From NCBI GenBank assembly GCA_037976565.1, contig CP137679.1, positions 27,587,539-27,651,538 on the forward strand: a stretch of DNA of 64,000 bases. The letters are read 5' to 3'. The stretch is from Mesocentrotus franciscanus (lineage: Eukaryota; Echinodermata; Echinoidea; Camarodonta; Strongylocentrotidae). The translations under genes were made by a program, and so were the position numbers. Below are positions 10,238 through 21,945 of this stretch, piece by piece. Every line of letters starts with the position of its first letter. Within the stretch, counting starts at the first letter, position 1. Under the pieces are notes generated by a model. That model was not told the DNA's origin. It ran no database searches and was given only the letters and a program-made list of their open reading frames with translations.

Positions 10238-10473
10238 CAGTGGCGGATCCAGGGGGGGCCCGGGCCCTCCCTAGCAAAAAAACAGGTAAAAACACCCATT
10301 TTTGAAAAAAAAGAAGTTGGGCCCTCCTGGCGCCAAAGGGGTGGCGGTGGAAAAATTTTCGGGTGCCAAATTTTTTGTGTGTGTGCTCACTACCCCCGAC
10401 CGGCACGATTTTCAAATTTTCGCACGAAGTGGGCCCTTTAGGCCCTCCCTGCCGCCGGCTGGATCCGCCCCTT
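10238..10473. mobile_element. short nonautonomous hAT-like element
   Basis: Ends cagtggcggatccag and ctggatccgcccctt are inverted repeats. The flanks aattgagt (10230-10237) and aattgtgt (10474-10481) match at 7 of 8 positions, as expected for a slightly decayed hAT target duplication. The 236-bp interior is G/C-run rich and non-coding. It is nested within the 8095-10514 element. Confidence 0.8.
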
Positions 10474-10768
10474 AATTGTGTCCCCCCATGCTCAAACTCG
10501 GATTGACGCCCTTGGGTGTATTACTAGTCTCTTATTTCCCTGGTTGCATCATTTGCGTCGCGTATCGTGCATAACAAGATATTGCCACTTTAATATTGAA
10601 GAAGAACAACCCATTAACGACACCATACATATGATATTCTACAAAATCTAGTCGGTTGATTCAGTTCTTGTGCAAGATTACACGCGCGAATTTCCAGTGA
10701 GTGAAACAAAACTAAAAACTGAAATTAACTGAGTCTTCCGCAGCCTACAATAAATATAAACTGCAAAC

Positions 10769-11074
10769 ATGATCAAAAGAGGACCCACACGTATAGTGTT
10801 GAAGTTGGAAGATCTTGAGGAGTTCGATAATATAAAGAAGGAGCTAGAACAGAAACGGATAGCAGAACAAGTTGTGGGCTTGAACACTACGGAGAAGAAC
10901 GGACAAGCAGGCACATCCAACGGGGCAGCGGGCCACCAAGAAACTGTAGTTCCCGCTGGTGAGGTTGTGGACACGAAAACCCGAGATGAGAGAATACGCG
11001 CACGGATTGGGTTTGATCCCAGACCTGTTCCATCCACTTCAAGTCGGATTGGAGAATTTAGAGGTGGCGAGTGA
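10769..11074 (+). CDS. CDC26: CDC26 (anaphase-promoting complex subunit 12)
   Basis: A 101-residue intronless ORF. Seen: the N-terminus MIKRGPTRIVLKLEDLEEF, then a helical KKELEQKR segment, an Ala/Gly/Thr-rich variable middle, and a C-terminal block ending RIRARIGFDPRPVPSTS and RIGEF. Vertebrate CDC26 (about 85 residues) has the same order: MLRRKPTR, LELKLDDIEEF, then an RIGYKPQP-like block and a QFG end. Known for the family: CDC26 inserts its N-terminus, buried in the TPR groove, into the APC6/CDC16 subunit and stabilises the APC/C ubiquitin ligase during mitosis. The start has A at -3 and is the only upstream Met in frame. The middle is longer than in vertebrates. A 5' UTR intron cannot be excluded. 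The gene starts about 250 bp after the hAT block and is not disrupted. Confidence 0.9.
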   Translation: MIKRGPTRIVLKLEDLEEFDNIKKELEQKRIAEQVVGLNTTEKNGQAGTSNGAAGHQETVVPAGEVVDTKTRDERIRARIGFDPRPVPSTSSRIGEFRGGE

Positions 11075-12090
11075 CCATTAAACTACCTATTTGTTGAGAA
11101 TCTTTTCTCTGAAGACCTGCCCATATGCCAATTCTACAGTCAGAAGGATGCGGACCTGATCATACTGGTCTTGCCAGGCTCAGCTCATGCTTGCACTTGT
11201 AAGTTTGCATGGTCAAATTCTTTACCAACGATATCAACAAAGTTCTGCTACCTGCATCATTGACAAATGTGAATTTAATCAAGATGTACAGAGACAAGTT
11301 TTATCTCAAACTCTGCAGAGTTCCAGAGACTCTATTATTTAAACTTCTTTCCGTAGTTTACATGATCATGCATGGTCTACTTCTCAAACTAGTCAACATT
11401 CAGTCATCAAAGGAGCATTGTGTTTACTTGGAAACAAGGAAGTTAAAGCCAAAGGGAATGAAAATGTGTTCTTGTGATGCTTGCACAAAAAGTCTGAGGA
11501 ACAGTGTCTTAGCCCATGTCAGAAATTATTTACAATAATATACATCTCTTCCAATAATCAGTGACGGATGGTATAACTCACTCTTCATCTTCTCAACTCC
11601 CACCATCAACGTTAGAAATACAGGAATTGCATGATTATTTTGATCTACAAAAACATCTCAAGACAAGCGCAGAGTGACTAGAATCTACTCTTTAATATGG
11701 AAGCCATTTGAAACAAATGGCATGGAAAATGTTTCCATTCTCATTGGTATGATGTTATTCAGCTGTTTCAGCATGTTCCATTTTTAGTGGGAGAATTCAA
11801 AAAATATGTCCTACTGTTGGAATCTTGTGATGGGACGTGCCTGGGAGAGAAAATTTACATTGATCAATGTCACATAAAACAGTGATGCTTTACACTTATT
11901 TGATGTAAAAGCATCAGAGCTACTCTGTATAATTCACCAGCTTGCATCATGATTTGTGAAAAGATGCTGAGTATAAACATTTAATAAGAAGAGAGCAATG
12001 TTAATTTACCATCCATAATTTTCATGAGCTTGTTTCATTTTGAAATTGAATGTCTTTTGATGAAAATAAAATATAAAATAAATTACATTG
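11075..12090 (+). other. presumed 3' UTR and flank of CDC26
   Basis: Two AATAAA hexamers (12065-12070 and 12077-12082) are the first good polyadenylation signals downstream of the CDC26 stop. The mRNA may extend to about 12.1 kb. The 109-codon ORF at 11209-11538 within it has no recognisable motif. Confidence 0.45.
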
Positions 12091-13319
12091 GGTGCTTAAC
12101 TCCAAAGTGATGTCATAATTCATACTTTTCATTAGATATTTGTAGTAAGTCATTTGAATATTTGAAAGAATGTTAATGGATTCTTTCTTTGTTTTTATTA
12201 ATTAATTGTCTTGAGTTGCAAGCAGTGATCACATCTCTTCTATAAAAATGATGCAAAAAGATCACATGTAGTTGTACTTGAAATGCAGACTGACTGCATT
12301 GGAATACACGTATTTGTAACATTCGCAAAACCAAGACAAACAATAGTACAGCAGTGATTGTTTTTTGTTTCTCCTGATTTCTTTGTATGTCTAATGACAA
12401 AGTCTACCACTAAATCTACCTTATTATTCAAGTGTGAATATTAAATGTGAATAACAAAAAAAAAAGCAAAATTTGAGATACATTACGTTTTATCTTTGCT
12501 GTACAGTCAGGGAAAAAATACACGGGGGCTCGGGGCGAATTTGCCCCCGAAATGCCAAAAAGAGCCCCCCAAAATTTGCATAGTGTTCAATGCAAAACAA
12601 ATTAAAGAGTGTTATTTTCATGCAAGCAAGCATGAAAAGTAGGCCCTGAAATTTTGTATATATTTTTTTCCCTGTCTTACAGTGATGGCTCTCAAATCTT
12701 GAATTGGCTAATTTCTGCAGTATTTTTGGGTGGCTGTACATGTATTTGTTAATTTGTTTCAATCAGTTGTAGGGCGATTCCAATATTTGTTTCACTTGTT
12801 GAGAAATATGTTACCTTGCATTTTTATTTCTTTCAAACACGTATGAAGAAGAAAGACAAAAATTCTTTATGTCACAGGTTAATGTACATTGTACAGTATA
12901 CTATATTGACTAATTTTCTTTTTTTTTTGATGCATATTTTCAGTTACTGAAAGTGTCTTTGTGGAAAATATGTTCAATAATCTTACCATAATCTTGTAAG
13001 ACCTTCATGTAATATGGAAGTACATGTATTAAATCTTTGTGAAGTACTTGTACTTTTATTTGTATAGGTTGTTGGTCTGATGACCACATGCACATGATTA
13101 TGTACATGTATTTTTCAGCTCTCTTATGACTTTGAAATAGTAACTTTTCAAGAAGAAAGCAAGTTGATATTAAATGTGTAATTTTTCTTGAAATTAAAGA
13201 TTAAATTTCTTTATTTCCTTGTCCCCTTTTTCCAGCTGTGAAATCTACATGAATGGACAAGATAAAGATTTCAAAGAGTTGCTATGGTAATTTACCATCC
13301 ATAATATTCATAAGCTTGG
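12002..13319. repeat. pair of ~32-bp direct repeats
   Basis: Taatttaccatccataat, followed by cat(g/a)agcttg, occurs at 12003-12032 and again at 13288-13318. The region between is AT-rich, with a G-run-rich segment at 12520-12570. No gene was recognised. Confidence 0.5.
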
Positions 13320-13937
13320 AAAAGAAGATTTCAGGTGGCAACTGGCAACTCGCAAGTAAGATGAATACTGCATGACTTATGTAGCACAATTAAGTTTGTT
13401 GATTGTTTGCTTGCTTGGTATTGATTGGCTAATGAGTTACTTTGTTGGTTACTTGCTTACTTGTTGATTGGTTGATGGTTGACCCTTGATGTCTCTGAAT
13501 GATGGTCTGGTAGGTTAGTTAATTGATTGCTTTCCTTAAATGTGTTGATTGCTTGTATGAGTGTCTGATTTACTGATGTATTCATGGCAACATAATTTGT
13601 TTTTCCATCAAAGGTGTTGGTCACACATTTCTATCAAATGTGAATATTGACACAAAGTTATTGACACAATAATGATATGCTAAAGATGATATACATTTAC
13701 ATGTATAAGATTTCTATTTAAAAAAAAAAGTGGTTTAGATGTGCCTTTAAATGTGCCTTTAAATGTCCCTTGATCTGGGACTTTCTAGCTCTCCCCCTCT
13801 TTACATCACTCTTTTTCTCCATACTAATGTCCACACATTTTCTGTTTCACGGGTTTTATTATTTTTCATCTTTATACCTCCATTTTCCTCTTTCCCCTTT
13901 CCCCCTTCCTTGCCTACAATGCCCCCCCCCCAACACA

Positions 13938-13940
<3 letters not shown>
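13320..13940. other. intergenic; TTGATTGCTTG-type low-complexity DNA
   Basis: Degenerate ttgattg/gcttgc words at 13390-13560, then pyrimidine-rich DNA leading into CT repeats. No coding support. Confidence 0.4.
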
Positions 13941-13969
<29 letters not shown>

Positions 13970-14152
13970 CGTCTTCTTACTCAATTCCATTGTATTTGCA
14001 CATAAGCTGCTACTCTTGCTTGGTATCATGATCACATACCTTTATTATATTTTCCAAATTTCTCTTTCATTCTCTTACAGTTTTCATTCTTGCCCTTTCA
14101 AGAGTAATCTCCCTCACCCCCCACCCCTTCCCCCTCTCCCTCCCTCTCTTTC

Positions 14153-14196
<44 letters not shown>

Positions 14197-14262
14197 TCTC
14201 TCCCCTCTCCCTCTGTCTATCCCTCCTTCTCTCCCTCCTTCTCTCCCCCTCTCTCTACATTG
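13941..14262. repeat. CT microsatellites
   Basis: CT runs at 13941-13970 and 14101-14262. The long Ser/Leu and Arg/Glu ORFs on both strands here are products of the dinucleotide repeat. Confidence 0.95.
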
Positions 14263-16044
14263 ACTTCTGATGTCTGATTGAGTTTTATTTCTCACTCTTT
14301 TTTGCCCAAACATCCATACCGCAATTAAGACTCGTTTATTAGGGCCTACTAGATGTACTACTCTTGCCAAGTATATACGATAGTACCAATTTATATATTA
14401 TATGAAATTGGTCATTCAAAGGGCATAAACCATTTTATACAATGTACCAAAACATTCATCCAGTCAATCTCTTGAATAAATCACTCGAATATGAATTAGT
14501 ACTACACATGTAATAAACAATCAATTTATAGAATAAAAATTACAATTTTATTTGACAAGAAAACGATTTTTCATATTCATATGTATGCTACATTTTTGAA
14601 AATGGAAATTAGATATCCAGCGACGATGAAGAAAGAGAGGACAGAACAATACTATATATTTTTCTTACAATAGATATCATAACTTCAGTAAAGATAATTA
14701 ATTGCTAAAACGCTGAAAAATCCAGAGAAGCTTGATGTAGACATGCCATGATCTCTATAGTGGCATTGGAGAAAAAGTGCAAAAATCGAATTGACATATT
14801 TCAATCTGACTACCCCACCCCTTGAAATAAATAATTCTTACTTTTAACTACTGGATTGTATCCCAAAACAAAACAAAAAACATTACAAAAACATTAGAAG
14901 CCTTTTCTTACTTTTGGACCATATTTGGAGCTGTCATTTTGTATATGTAATTTACTAGCTGCATAATGGCAGTGGTTCGATAAAGAGAACAAGAATTCCT
15001 TGAAATAGCAAACCAGAACGACTAAACCAATATACCTTTTCACAGTCTCCTATTGTGTGATCACCGCCCAAGGTTCTATATTTTTCTAACCTCTCTTTGG
15101 TCAAATCGTGGAGGAAAAAATCAAATGTCTCCACTGCTTCGAAATAATGGGTCTTTTACATTTGAATGCTTTTAATTAGATTAATGTTAGGCTATATAAA
15201 TTCTTTGCAAAATATATTCGAAAAGATGTAAATAAAAGAAAATGCGTATAATATAATCGTGTATTTTGTAAACAGCATAAAACTACCTAGATAATAAAAC
15301 AAAGTCCATCTTCGATTAATTTTGATACATTGTAAAAGGAGAAAATTAAACAAAACGAAATTGTTGATTACATCAAATTTAAATAACACTATACATGTAT
15401 ATGGTATCGCTATCACTTATATGCTCTCAATAATGAATAGATTAAAATGATCATCGGCCCTCTATTGATAAAAATGGTCTATTGTGACAAGCAATGCAGT
15501 GAAGTACATTGTATGTGATAGTCGTTCGAGCCTTCTATATCAATTCAAATGCAATTCAGAAAAAAACACATGTATGATACTTTGGTTTGATCTGAAAGAT
15601 CAAGGTCTGCGCCCCAAAATATGTTTTTTGAAATTAAGAGCAATTATAGTGCCTCCCCCCCCCCCCTGAAGATGGAAGGATGGCCATGTTACATAATGCT
15701 AATCAAATCAAGTCAACATCAAATAATACAACAAAGTACAAAAGAATGCACGTTGAAAATGAGTCTACGCAATATTAAGACACATACTTATATTTTTAAG
15801 TCATTTAATGTGCTATTTGGACATGCTGGAAAGACAAGATAAATTGCTGAAGCTGTAGAATCATATGATACATTTTACTCTAAGATATGACCATTATTTT
15901 AGACCGATACTTGACTTTTACCACGTAAAAAATGTGGTTACTGATACTTATTTACATAATTGTGCTCACTATACTGCGTTCCTTCCCTCAACGAAACATC
16001 TATATTTAATAATTAGAATAAATTTTACGTCGAACTTCATCCAG
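14263..16044. other. intergenic, AT-rich; nothing recognised
   Basis: Only short ORFs without codon bias. A poly-C run occurs at 15655-15666. Confidence 0.45.
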
Positions 16045-16572
16045 TTACTCTCTAGTGTTCATCGCCTTGCTGATGGTAGTGGACTCATACTGCGTCTGCC
16101 TGGTCGAACTCCCCGACATCGGCGGCGACGTACCAAGATCCTGCATACGAGGAGCCGACATCGTCGATGACGAAGTCGTGGTCGAATGGAACTGCGATGT
16201 CGCGTTCGTCTTCTGAGTCGGCGACGTCATTATCCCGGCCGTTTTCGTCGACGCCATGTTGGTGCTTGCCCCAAAGTCGCTCCCCGTCATCGTCATGTTC
16301 GATTGCGTGGAGAAATCCTTCCCGTTGGAAGAAATGAGCGTCGACGCCTCTTCGGTGGTCGGACCGACGCCAGCCATCGCCGTGTCCGTCATCGGCTTCG
16401 CCTGGGCCATGGTGTTCATCATCGTCGGGCCGTCCATCTGTGATGTCGAGTCTCGGAGGTTGAGCGAAGTGGTGTTTGTGCTAGTTTCGGAGATGTTCAT
16501 CCCCGTCTGGGCTTCGGTGGAAGTGCTAAAGTTTACACCGGACGAGGTGCCACAATCTTGTACAGATGCCAT
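16045..16572 (-). CDS. hypothetical Thr/Ser/Met-rich protein
   Basis: A 175-residue uninterrupted ORF beginning MASVQDCGTSSGVNF and ending KAMNTRE. The start at 16572 has a good context (AAGATGG); an in-frame Met five codons upstream is less favoured. Composition is strongly Thr, Ser and Met, with repeated TMT, STMS and NMAS-like words. There is no signal peptide, membrane segment or recognised domain. The ORF coincides with a sharp island of higher GC and GC-rich third positions between AT-rich flanks, which supports coding. The antisense frames are also open but would be hydrophobic Val/Ile shadows. It may be a single-exon gene, a retrocopy or one exon of a larger gene. No nearby polyadenylation signal was found. 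I do not recognise the family. Confidence 0.45.
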   Translation of the reverse strand: MASVQDCGTSSGVNFSTSTEAQTGMNISETSTNTTSLNLRDSTSQMDGPTMMNTMAQAKPMTDTAMAGVGPTTEEASTLISSNGKDFSTQSNMTMTGSDFGASTNMASTKTAGIMTSPTQKTNATSQFHSTTTSSSTMSAPRMQDLGTSPPMSGSSTRQTQYESTTISKAMNTRE

Positions 16573-18114
16573 CTTTGTGTCAAACAACTTTCCTTCAAAA
16601 TTACAATTATCAAGAAAAATGCAAATCAGTCTCTGTCACTTTGCAACCTTAGCACAAGATTTCAGCATATACAAGTCGTGTCAGGATTCTCAATAAGTGA
16701 TGTTCACAAAATTCTTTCTAGTTCCAGCTCAGAATGTTCACGAAACAAAGTTTGATTCAATCAGGGCGATGTCTTCCTTTTATGAGCTCGATTGCTTTGT
16801 TTGAATTCTTAAAGCAGTTCTAAGAAGATGACGTGATTTTTCCAAAAACAGGCGTTCAAGCAGGTGGAGAAACTTTCTAGAACAGTGCACTCCCTAAAAT
16901 ATGAGTCTTTACCCTATGACTCCTCCTTAGTATAGAGTTACATTGAAAAGACAGGGGCACTGTTGGTTCCCAATTGTCATTGTTTTCCAGGACTAATACG
17001 TCATCGTTCCTTTGTTGGACTATCCAATCATGGGGTAGCATTTTTTTTCTCGATAAAAATACACTGACACAGGGATGAGGACACACTCTATATTCGATGA
17101 GAAGGTCACAATTTTGGTGTAGCACGGGTTTCTTTTTTTGCCAAGAAAATGGGGGGGGGGGGTGTGTCAATGGGCAAATGTAATCATTATAATCATAATG
17201 TCTTTCGTGGTGCAAATATTTTCTGAGGTGGTTCACCGATGTTCCCCTTTATCCGAGGTTCATATTCCGTAGATGTATTCCCTTCCGCAGTTCCCTCGAT
17301 CTGTTTCCCGAATCGTAGTAGTAATTGGTCCCTTATTCCCCATTTTTTTTCTTTTTTCTCTTAACGAAATCATAATTTAAGCGTCAAAACCGGAAAATAT
17401 TAGAGATGGGGAGGCAGGAACATGTAGGGATGGGAGAACGTCTGGGCGCACTAAATTAATTCAGACGTGTAACGCTATATAATCATTAACAATTAGAAAT
17501 CAATAAAGCTTACAAAATGGGTCTTGGTCAAATGTTCTTCTTAATCTTCCCTTGTTTTTTTTTGGGGGGGGCATATTTTTCTTTTTCTTTTTAAAATCAA
17601 GACTGTAAGAGTCTTTAAAAAATCAATATAACGTAAGGTTCTCGATATTTTGCCCGGACTTGCTTCATCCATGAAATGGCTGCCTTCATAAAAGTGCTAG
17701 ACATGCAAGATGATTTTTTTTCCCCCGTCTTTGACTTTGTTTCATATTAAAATCGAGTGCCAAACCCCTGCGACCCCCTCAAAAATCCACGATATTTGTC
17801 AGAAATGACTCTTATTTTCCACTGTTATCATAACCATAACAAAGATATTGTCCACAGTGGTATGAGTTTTCACTTTAGTCGTCAGGTTCTATTGTTGTAA
17901 ACTGTCATCGCTTTGTCATATTTCAAGGGTCCGGTCAATTACTGGGAGGCTCTTGGTCATGGGAACCGGTTGGGGTTGGCCTTTGTGCGACGGACTGAAT
18001 ATTTCAAAGATAATATTATGGCACTGTTGCTAACGCTGACTGTTATACCTCAAGGACAAGGCGTAACTCGTGTTTTTTCTGTCTTCAAAAATTTCCATTA
18101 ATGTTTATTAGTAA
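16573..18114. other. intergenic; nothing recognised
   Basis: Poly-G (17151-17162) and poly-T runs, and short ORFs without motifs. Confidence 0.4.
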
Positions 18115-18275
18115 CTTGGCTAAGTGGTAGAGCAGTGTTCCCGTAACCGGGAGGTCCCGGGTTCGAAACAATAGATGCGCTGTTGTCCTTTGGTAAGGCA
18201 TTTATCCTCATTGCCAAGTCCCTCGGAGATGACTTAAAGCCGTCGGTCCCCTGGTTGCTTATTTACGATCATACA
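18115..18275 (+). mobile_element. tRNA-derived SINE
   Basis: An RNA polymerase III A-box-like tggctaagtgg (18117-18127) and B-box ggttcgaaac (18160-18169) have tRNA-like spacing. A block follows reading ctttggtaaggcatttatcc and then acttaaagccgtcggtccc, resembling the conserved central domain of marine invertebrate SINEs. The acceptor stem cannot be closed, so it is not a functional tRNA. The 3' tail boundary is uncertain. Confidence 0.7.
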
Positions 18276-19091
18276 TATGCTTTATTAGCAGTCAGGTTAA
18301 ACAAACCATCAAGCTGGTAATCGGCATGGAACTCACACTCTTTCCAATATTCTGCAATATGCAAGTACATGTAGTATGATTAATAATCATAGGCAATGAT
18401 TACAAACTCTCCCCAATGTTAAAATAATAGCTGTGAATAAAATGAGAGTGAGGGTCCTTATATTTCAAGACAGATATTTCATCGTATTCATACGTTGAAT
18501 ATGATTAAACTTCAAATTTAGATTGAATGTATTCAATTCAATTCAACTAAACTCAAACAGCAGAGCTCGAAGTAGACTGTGCTGAAATGTAATGGACTCT
18601 ATTTTTTTTTTAAATTTGCTATGAAATTATATGCTAATATAGTAACCATGAAACTGATTTAGTATTACTTATATTGCCTACCACATGTATTCAGGCACGT
18701 ATTCAGTGAGTGGATCGTCAGTTTCTATGTGCAGAAGGCCATAATTCGCTGACACCAGACTTGGTGGAAATAACATTAATGGGAGTACAAATCTGCACAC
18801 AGCAAACCCGTGGGCCAGTCAAGAATTACCCCCTTATCTCTCGGAGAGTCTAGCTTCGGATCCCGCTTCGGGTCTGGTGAGGGAAAAGCAAAGCACGTGA
18901 TTTCGCTTTTGAAGGTACAGAAGATATGACGTAAGAGGACGCTCTTCGGTAATTGAAGATTTTTTATTTATTTATTTTTAATCTGATGAATTTCGTCAAA
19001 AGCTACAGTCTGGGAGCCTGTCACTAAATAGCAACCCCATTCTATCAAAAGGCTTTTTTGGGGCTCTAGGGGTTAATACGAGAGGTACCAT
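18276..19091. other. intergenic; nothing recognised
   Basis: AT-rich DNA without a supported gene or repeat. Confidence 0.4.
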
Positions 19092-19220
19092 CAGGGCAGC
19101 GTTTCATGAAACCGTCATAAGTACAAGTTCACCGACATCCCATTGAAACGCGTGTTAAACTTAATACACGCATTTCATGGGATGTCGGTGAACTTGTACT
19201 TTTCGTGAGACACTGCCCAG
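19092..19220. mobile_element. foldback MITE, GGGCAG(C/T)G family
   Basis: A 129-bp element. The left arm includes cagggcagcgtttcatgaaa and agtacaagttcaccgacatc. The right arm carries the inverse (gatgtcggtgaacttgtact and gagacactgcccag). The arms cover nearly the full length, so transcripts would fold into a long hairpin. It is non-coding. Confidence 0.8.
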
Positions 19221-19933
19221 GTTGACAACCTTTTTGTCAATGGGTTAGATGGTCTACGAAACTTTGAACGGTCAAATGGTATGGATAGAATGGGAAGAGT
19301 ATGTCGGGACAGGCTCCTGGCCTGCTATGACAATATGAACTAAATATATATGCACACCGATTTCATTTCAAGTTGAAATGTTTCCGATTATCAGATGAAA
19401 TCAAATGAGATTCTTTGAAAATTTTTCCACCTCTTAAAGGGTACAACATAAATTACAATATTAAATATATCTACTGTATCAAAAGCGAAAAATCAATGTG
19501 TTTGTCTTTTCAGGAGAATCTACCTCTAGGAAGAACAGAGCCATTTTAATAATGGTTCTGAATAGAGCATTCCAGCCGTTTTTTAATTCTTGATTTGTAT
19601 TATATTTGTAAATTGTATTCTTGTATGTATTTGAATTTTTATAAGGAAAATAAAACCAAACCAAACCAACCAGAATCATAATTTCATGGAATATCCTACC
19701 TGAGGAATCATTCATGTTCAAGTTTATGGGCCAGTTCGGAGATACGATCTGCGCATGGGCAGATAAAGGTCATTTGTAGAAAACTGTAAACACCCATCGA
19801 GACGAATGCTGGAAGGCATGTCATCATTATTCATTTATGCACAACAGTACATTATATGATACACCGGTGAAAGTATTCTTTTCGGGGGGGGGGCGAACAA
19901 AAGATATTCATGATGCACTTCCATCATAATGTC
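19221..19933. other. intergenic; nothing recognised
   Basis: AT-rich. A tttttataaggaaaataaaa word near 19640 could be a retrotransposon tail, but that is not established. Confidence 0.35.
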
Positions 19934-20036
19934 ATCTCTTCTTTTATCATCATCATTATCATCATCCTCATCATCATCATCTTCTTAATCATCATCCTCA
20001 TCATCATCCTCATCATCATCCTCATCTGCATTGGAA
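19934..20036. repeat. ATC/CTC microsatellite
   Basis: Imperfect TCATCA and TCCTCA runs. Confidence 0.9.
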
Positions 20037-21255
20037 AATATCACCATCAACAAAGTTTGTATTTTAAATTACCTATCCGTTCTGCTTAATAAATGTGTTA
20101 ATCTATTTCATGAGTTTTTTTTTCTGGGGCTGTCATATCAAGCAAACTGCTTACAATGACAGTCCTTCTTCCGCAAATATTTTTATAATATTTTATAATA
20201 TTTTATAATGTTTGAGGAAATTTAGTATCTATGACAGGTTATCATTTCGTTTTTGAAAATAACAATTTTTTATATACATATAATTGCTTATTTATGATTC
20301 ATTGTCGGAAAAATACTTATTGTACTTCATATTATTATTATCGAAAAACTGTGTACTTACATGAATGCAGAAGATAATAAAATCAAATCAAATCACTTCT
20401 TCATGTTTAAAAGATCTGTAGATATTGGGTTCGATCATTATGACTGTGCGCTATCTCCAAAGTGATCTATTGAAAAGAGTTCCCCCGTATTTAATGAAAA
20501 TAAAATCAGTTAATTCTAATAGGAACTTACACCTGACCTGTATTTTCGAGCATAAACAGTGCCTAACAAGACACGCAGTCTTGAGAGAAGATCTATATAC
20601 ATTTGGTTATTTATTTTAGACCTGTTTACTAGTGTATTTCAATTTCTGCATGCTTCTCTACCGGACCCTTGATCAACAAGTATTTCATTCAACTCCTACG
20701 CAAAATGATATGTCTATTGATGGAAATCCACTCTACATACATTAGATGTTGGCATGTCAGACAAACTTCTGGCAAGCTTTTCAATCGTCGAGAGAAATTT
20801 TTGTTTAAAAAGTATTAGTAGACAGGTCCATTTATTGACAGGTTACCTATTGGTTCCACGTATATGCTTTGTTTCAAGACAGCTAGGCCAAAACTTATAT
20901 GTCCATTTGACACCCCTATGGAAAAGGAACCCGGGAAAGGAATGGGTACAAATATTCCGAACACGTATAACTGCAATACATGTATAACGCATTTACAGTT
21001 GTGAAGTGGAAAGCTGCACGAGTCACAGACCGAGACAAATTCTATGTCACACCAAATGACAGATTGTATAAAAGTGTATAATGCTTTGACCAAAACCGCG
21101 ACAGGGAAGAAATACAAGTCAACACTTTTATCAATACAGCGAAGCGCCGCAAGAATTCCTCGACACTGGTTCAAGAGAGCTAGAGAAATGGGAGGATAAA
21201 CACAGACGAGTAGCGAGAAGGAGGAGAGAACGAAAGATAGAAACAGAGAAGACTT
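20037..21255. other. intergenic; nothing recognised
   Basis: Includes short TTTTATAATA tandem words at about 20180-20215. The minus-strand ORF 20815-21489 runs into a GA repeat and has no recognisable domain. Confidence 0.4.
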
Positions 21256-21560
21256 AGTACAGAGAGAGAGAGAGAAATGAAGATAGAGAGAGAAAGAGAG
21301 AGAGAGAGAGCGAGCGAGAGAGTGTGTAAAAAAAAGGGGGAGAGAAACGACAAGGATAATTATAATACACCTTGCAATTTTTTTGGCATGATATTTTTGA
21401 ACGTGGGCGAGGAGCCTCAATAATATCAAGGGCACCGGCAATGAAGGGTTTGTTTTGAAAACTGCTGTAGCATTGAATTGAGAACACAAAAGAAGTGAGG
21501 TTTGGTTTCACACATAATAAAAGCATCGGAATTCAGAAGACAGGTTCAAAGTTGGTAGTG

Positions 21561-21605
<45 letters not shown>

Positions 21606-21945
21606 GAGAGGAGAGGGGGGGAGAGAGGGAATGGATGAGAGAGGAGGGGGGAGGGTTGTAAGGATATAGTGTAAGCTTGAGTACGAGGAGGAGTAAGGAG
21701 TGAAGAGAAGAGAGAGGAGAGAGAGAGAGAGAAAAAAAAACTGATCGGGGAAGAAACAAATTGAGAAGAGATGAGGATAATGATTGAGAGATGAATATAA
21801 TAGATTTTGGAGAAGAAAGATAGGGAGAGAGAGATGGATAAGAAAATGGGTCAGGGAATGAAAGAAGATATAGAGCATATTAAGATAAAGAGAAAGGGAG
21901 AGAGAAAGAAAGAGAGAGAGCAAGAACAAGAACAAGATAGAGGGT
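21256..21945. repeat. GA-rich microsatellite cluster
   Basis: GA runs at about 21256-21325, 21562-21735 and 21822-21945. Predicted Ser/Leu-rich ORFs on the minus strand are artefacts of these runs. Confidence 0.9.

Larger units (their letters stand above)
8095..10514. mobile_element. composite hAT-like element with perfect 8-bp target duplication
   Basis: Ends are catgggcgtcaatcc and ggattgacgcccttg, a 15-bp inverted repeat with one mismatch. They are flanked by a perfect 8-bp direct repeat, ggtgtatt (8087-8094 and 10515-10522). The 2420-bp interior holds the tandem-repeat array, a nested element at 8764-9385 and another hAT-like element at 10238-10473. No transposase is present. A second left-end-like sequence (caggggcgttaatcc) at 8313 is followed by the same subterminal words as 8095, so the left end is duplicated. 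Confidence 0.8.

Noticed and set aside
11209..11538. 109-codon ORF downstream of CDC26
   Set aside because: It lies in the probable 3' UTR before the first polyadenylation signals, has no motif and no codon bias.
13763..14370. Long Ser/Leu-rich and Arg/Glu-rich ORFs
   Set aside because: Products of CT microsatellites. The same reasoning was applied to the GA, TA, CA, AAT and CTA runs elsewhere.
16256..16696. 146-codon plus-strand ORF opposite the Thr/Ser/Met-rich ORF
   Set aside because: Its hydrophobic composition is what the complement of Thr/Met/Ser codons gives, and the minus-strand frame is longer with a better start.
18115..18190. Functional tRNA gene
   Set aside because: The A and B boxes are present, but the acceptor stem does not pair and a SINE-type body follows.
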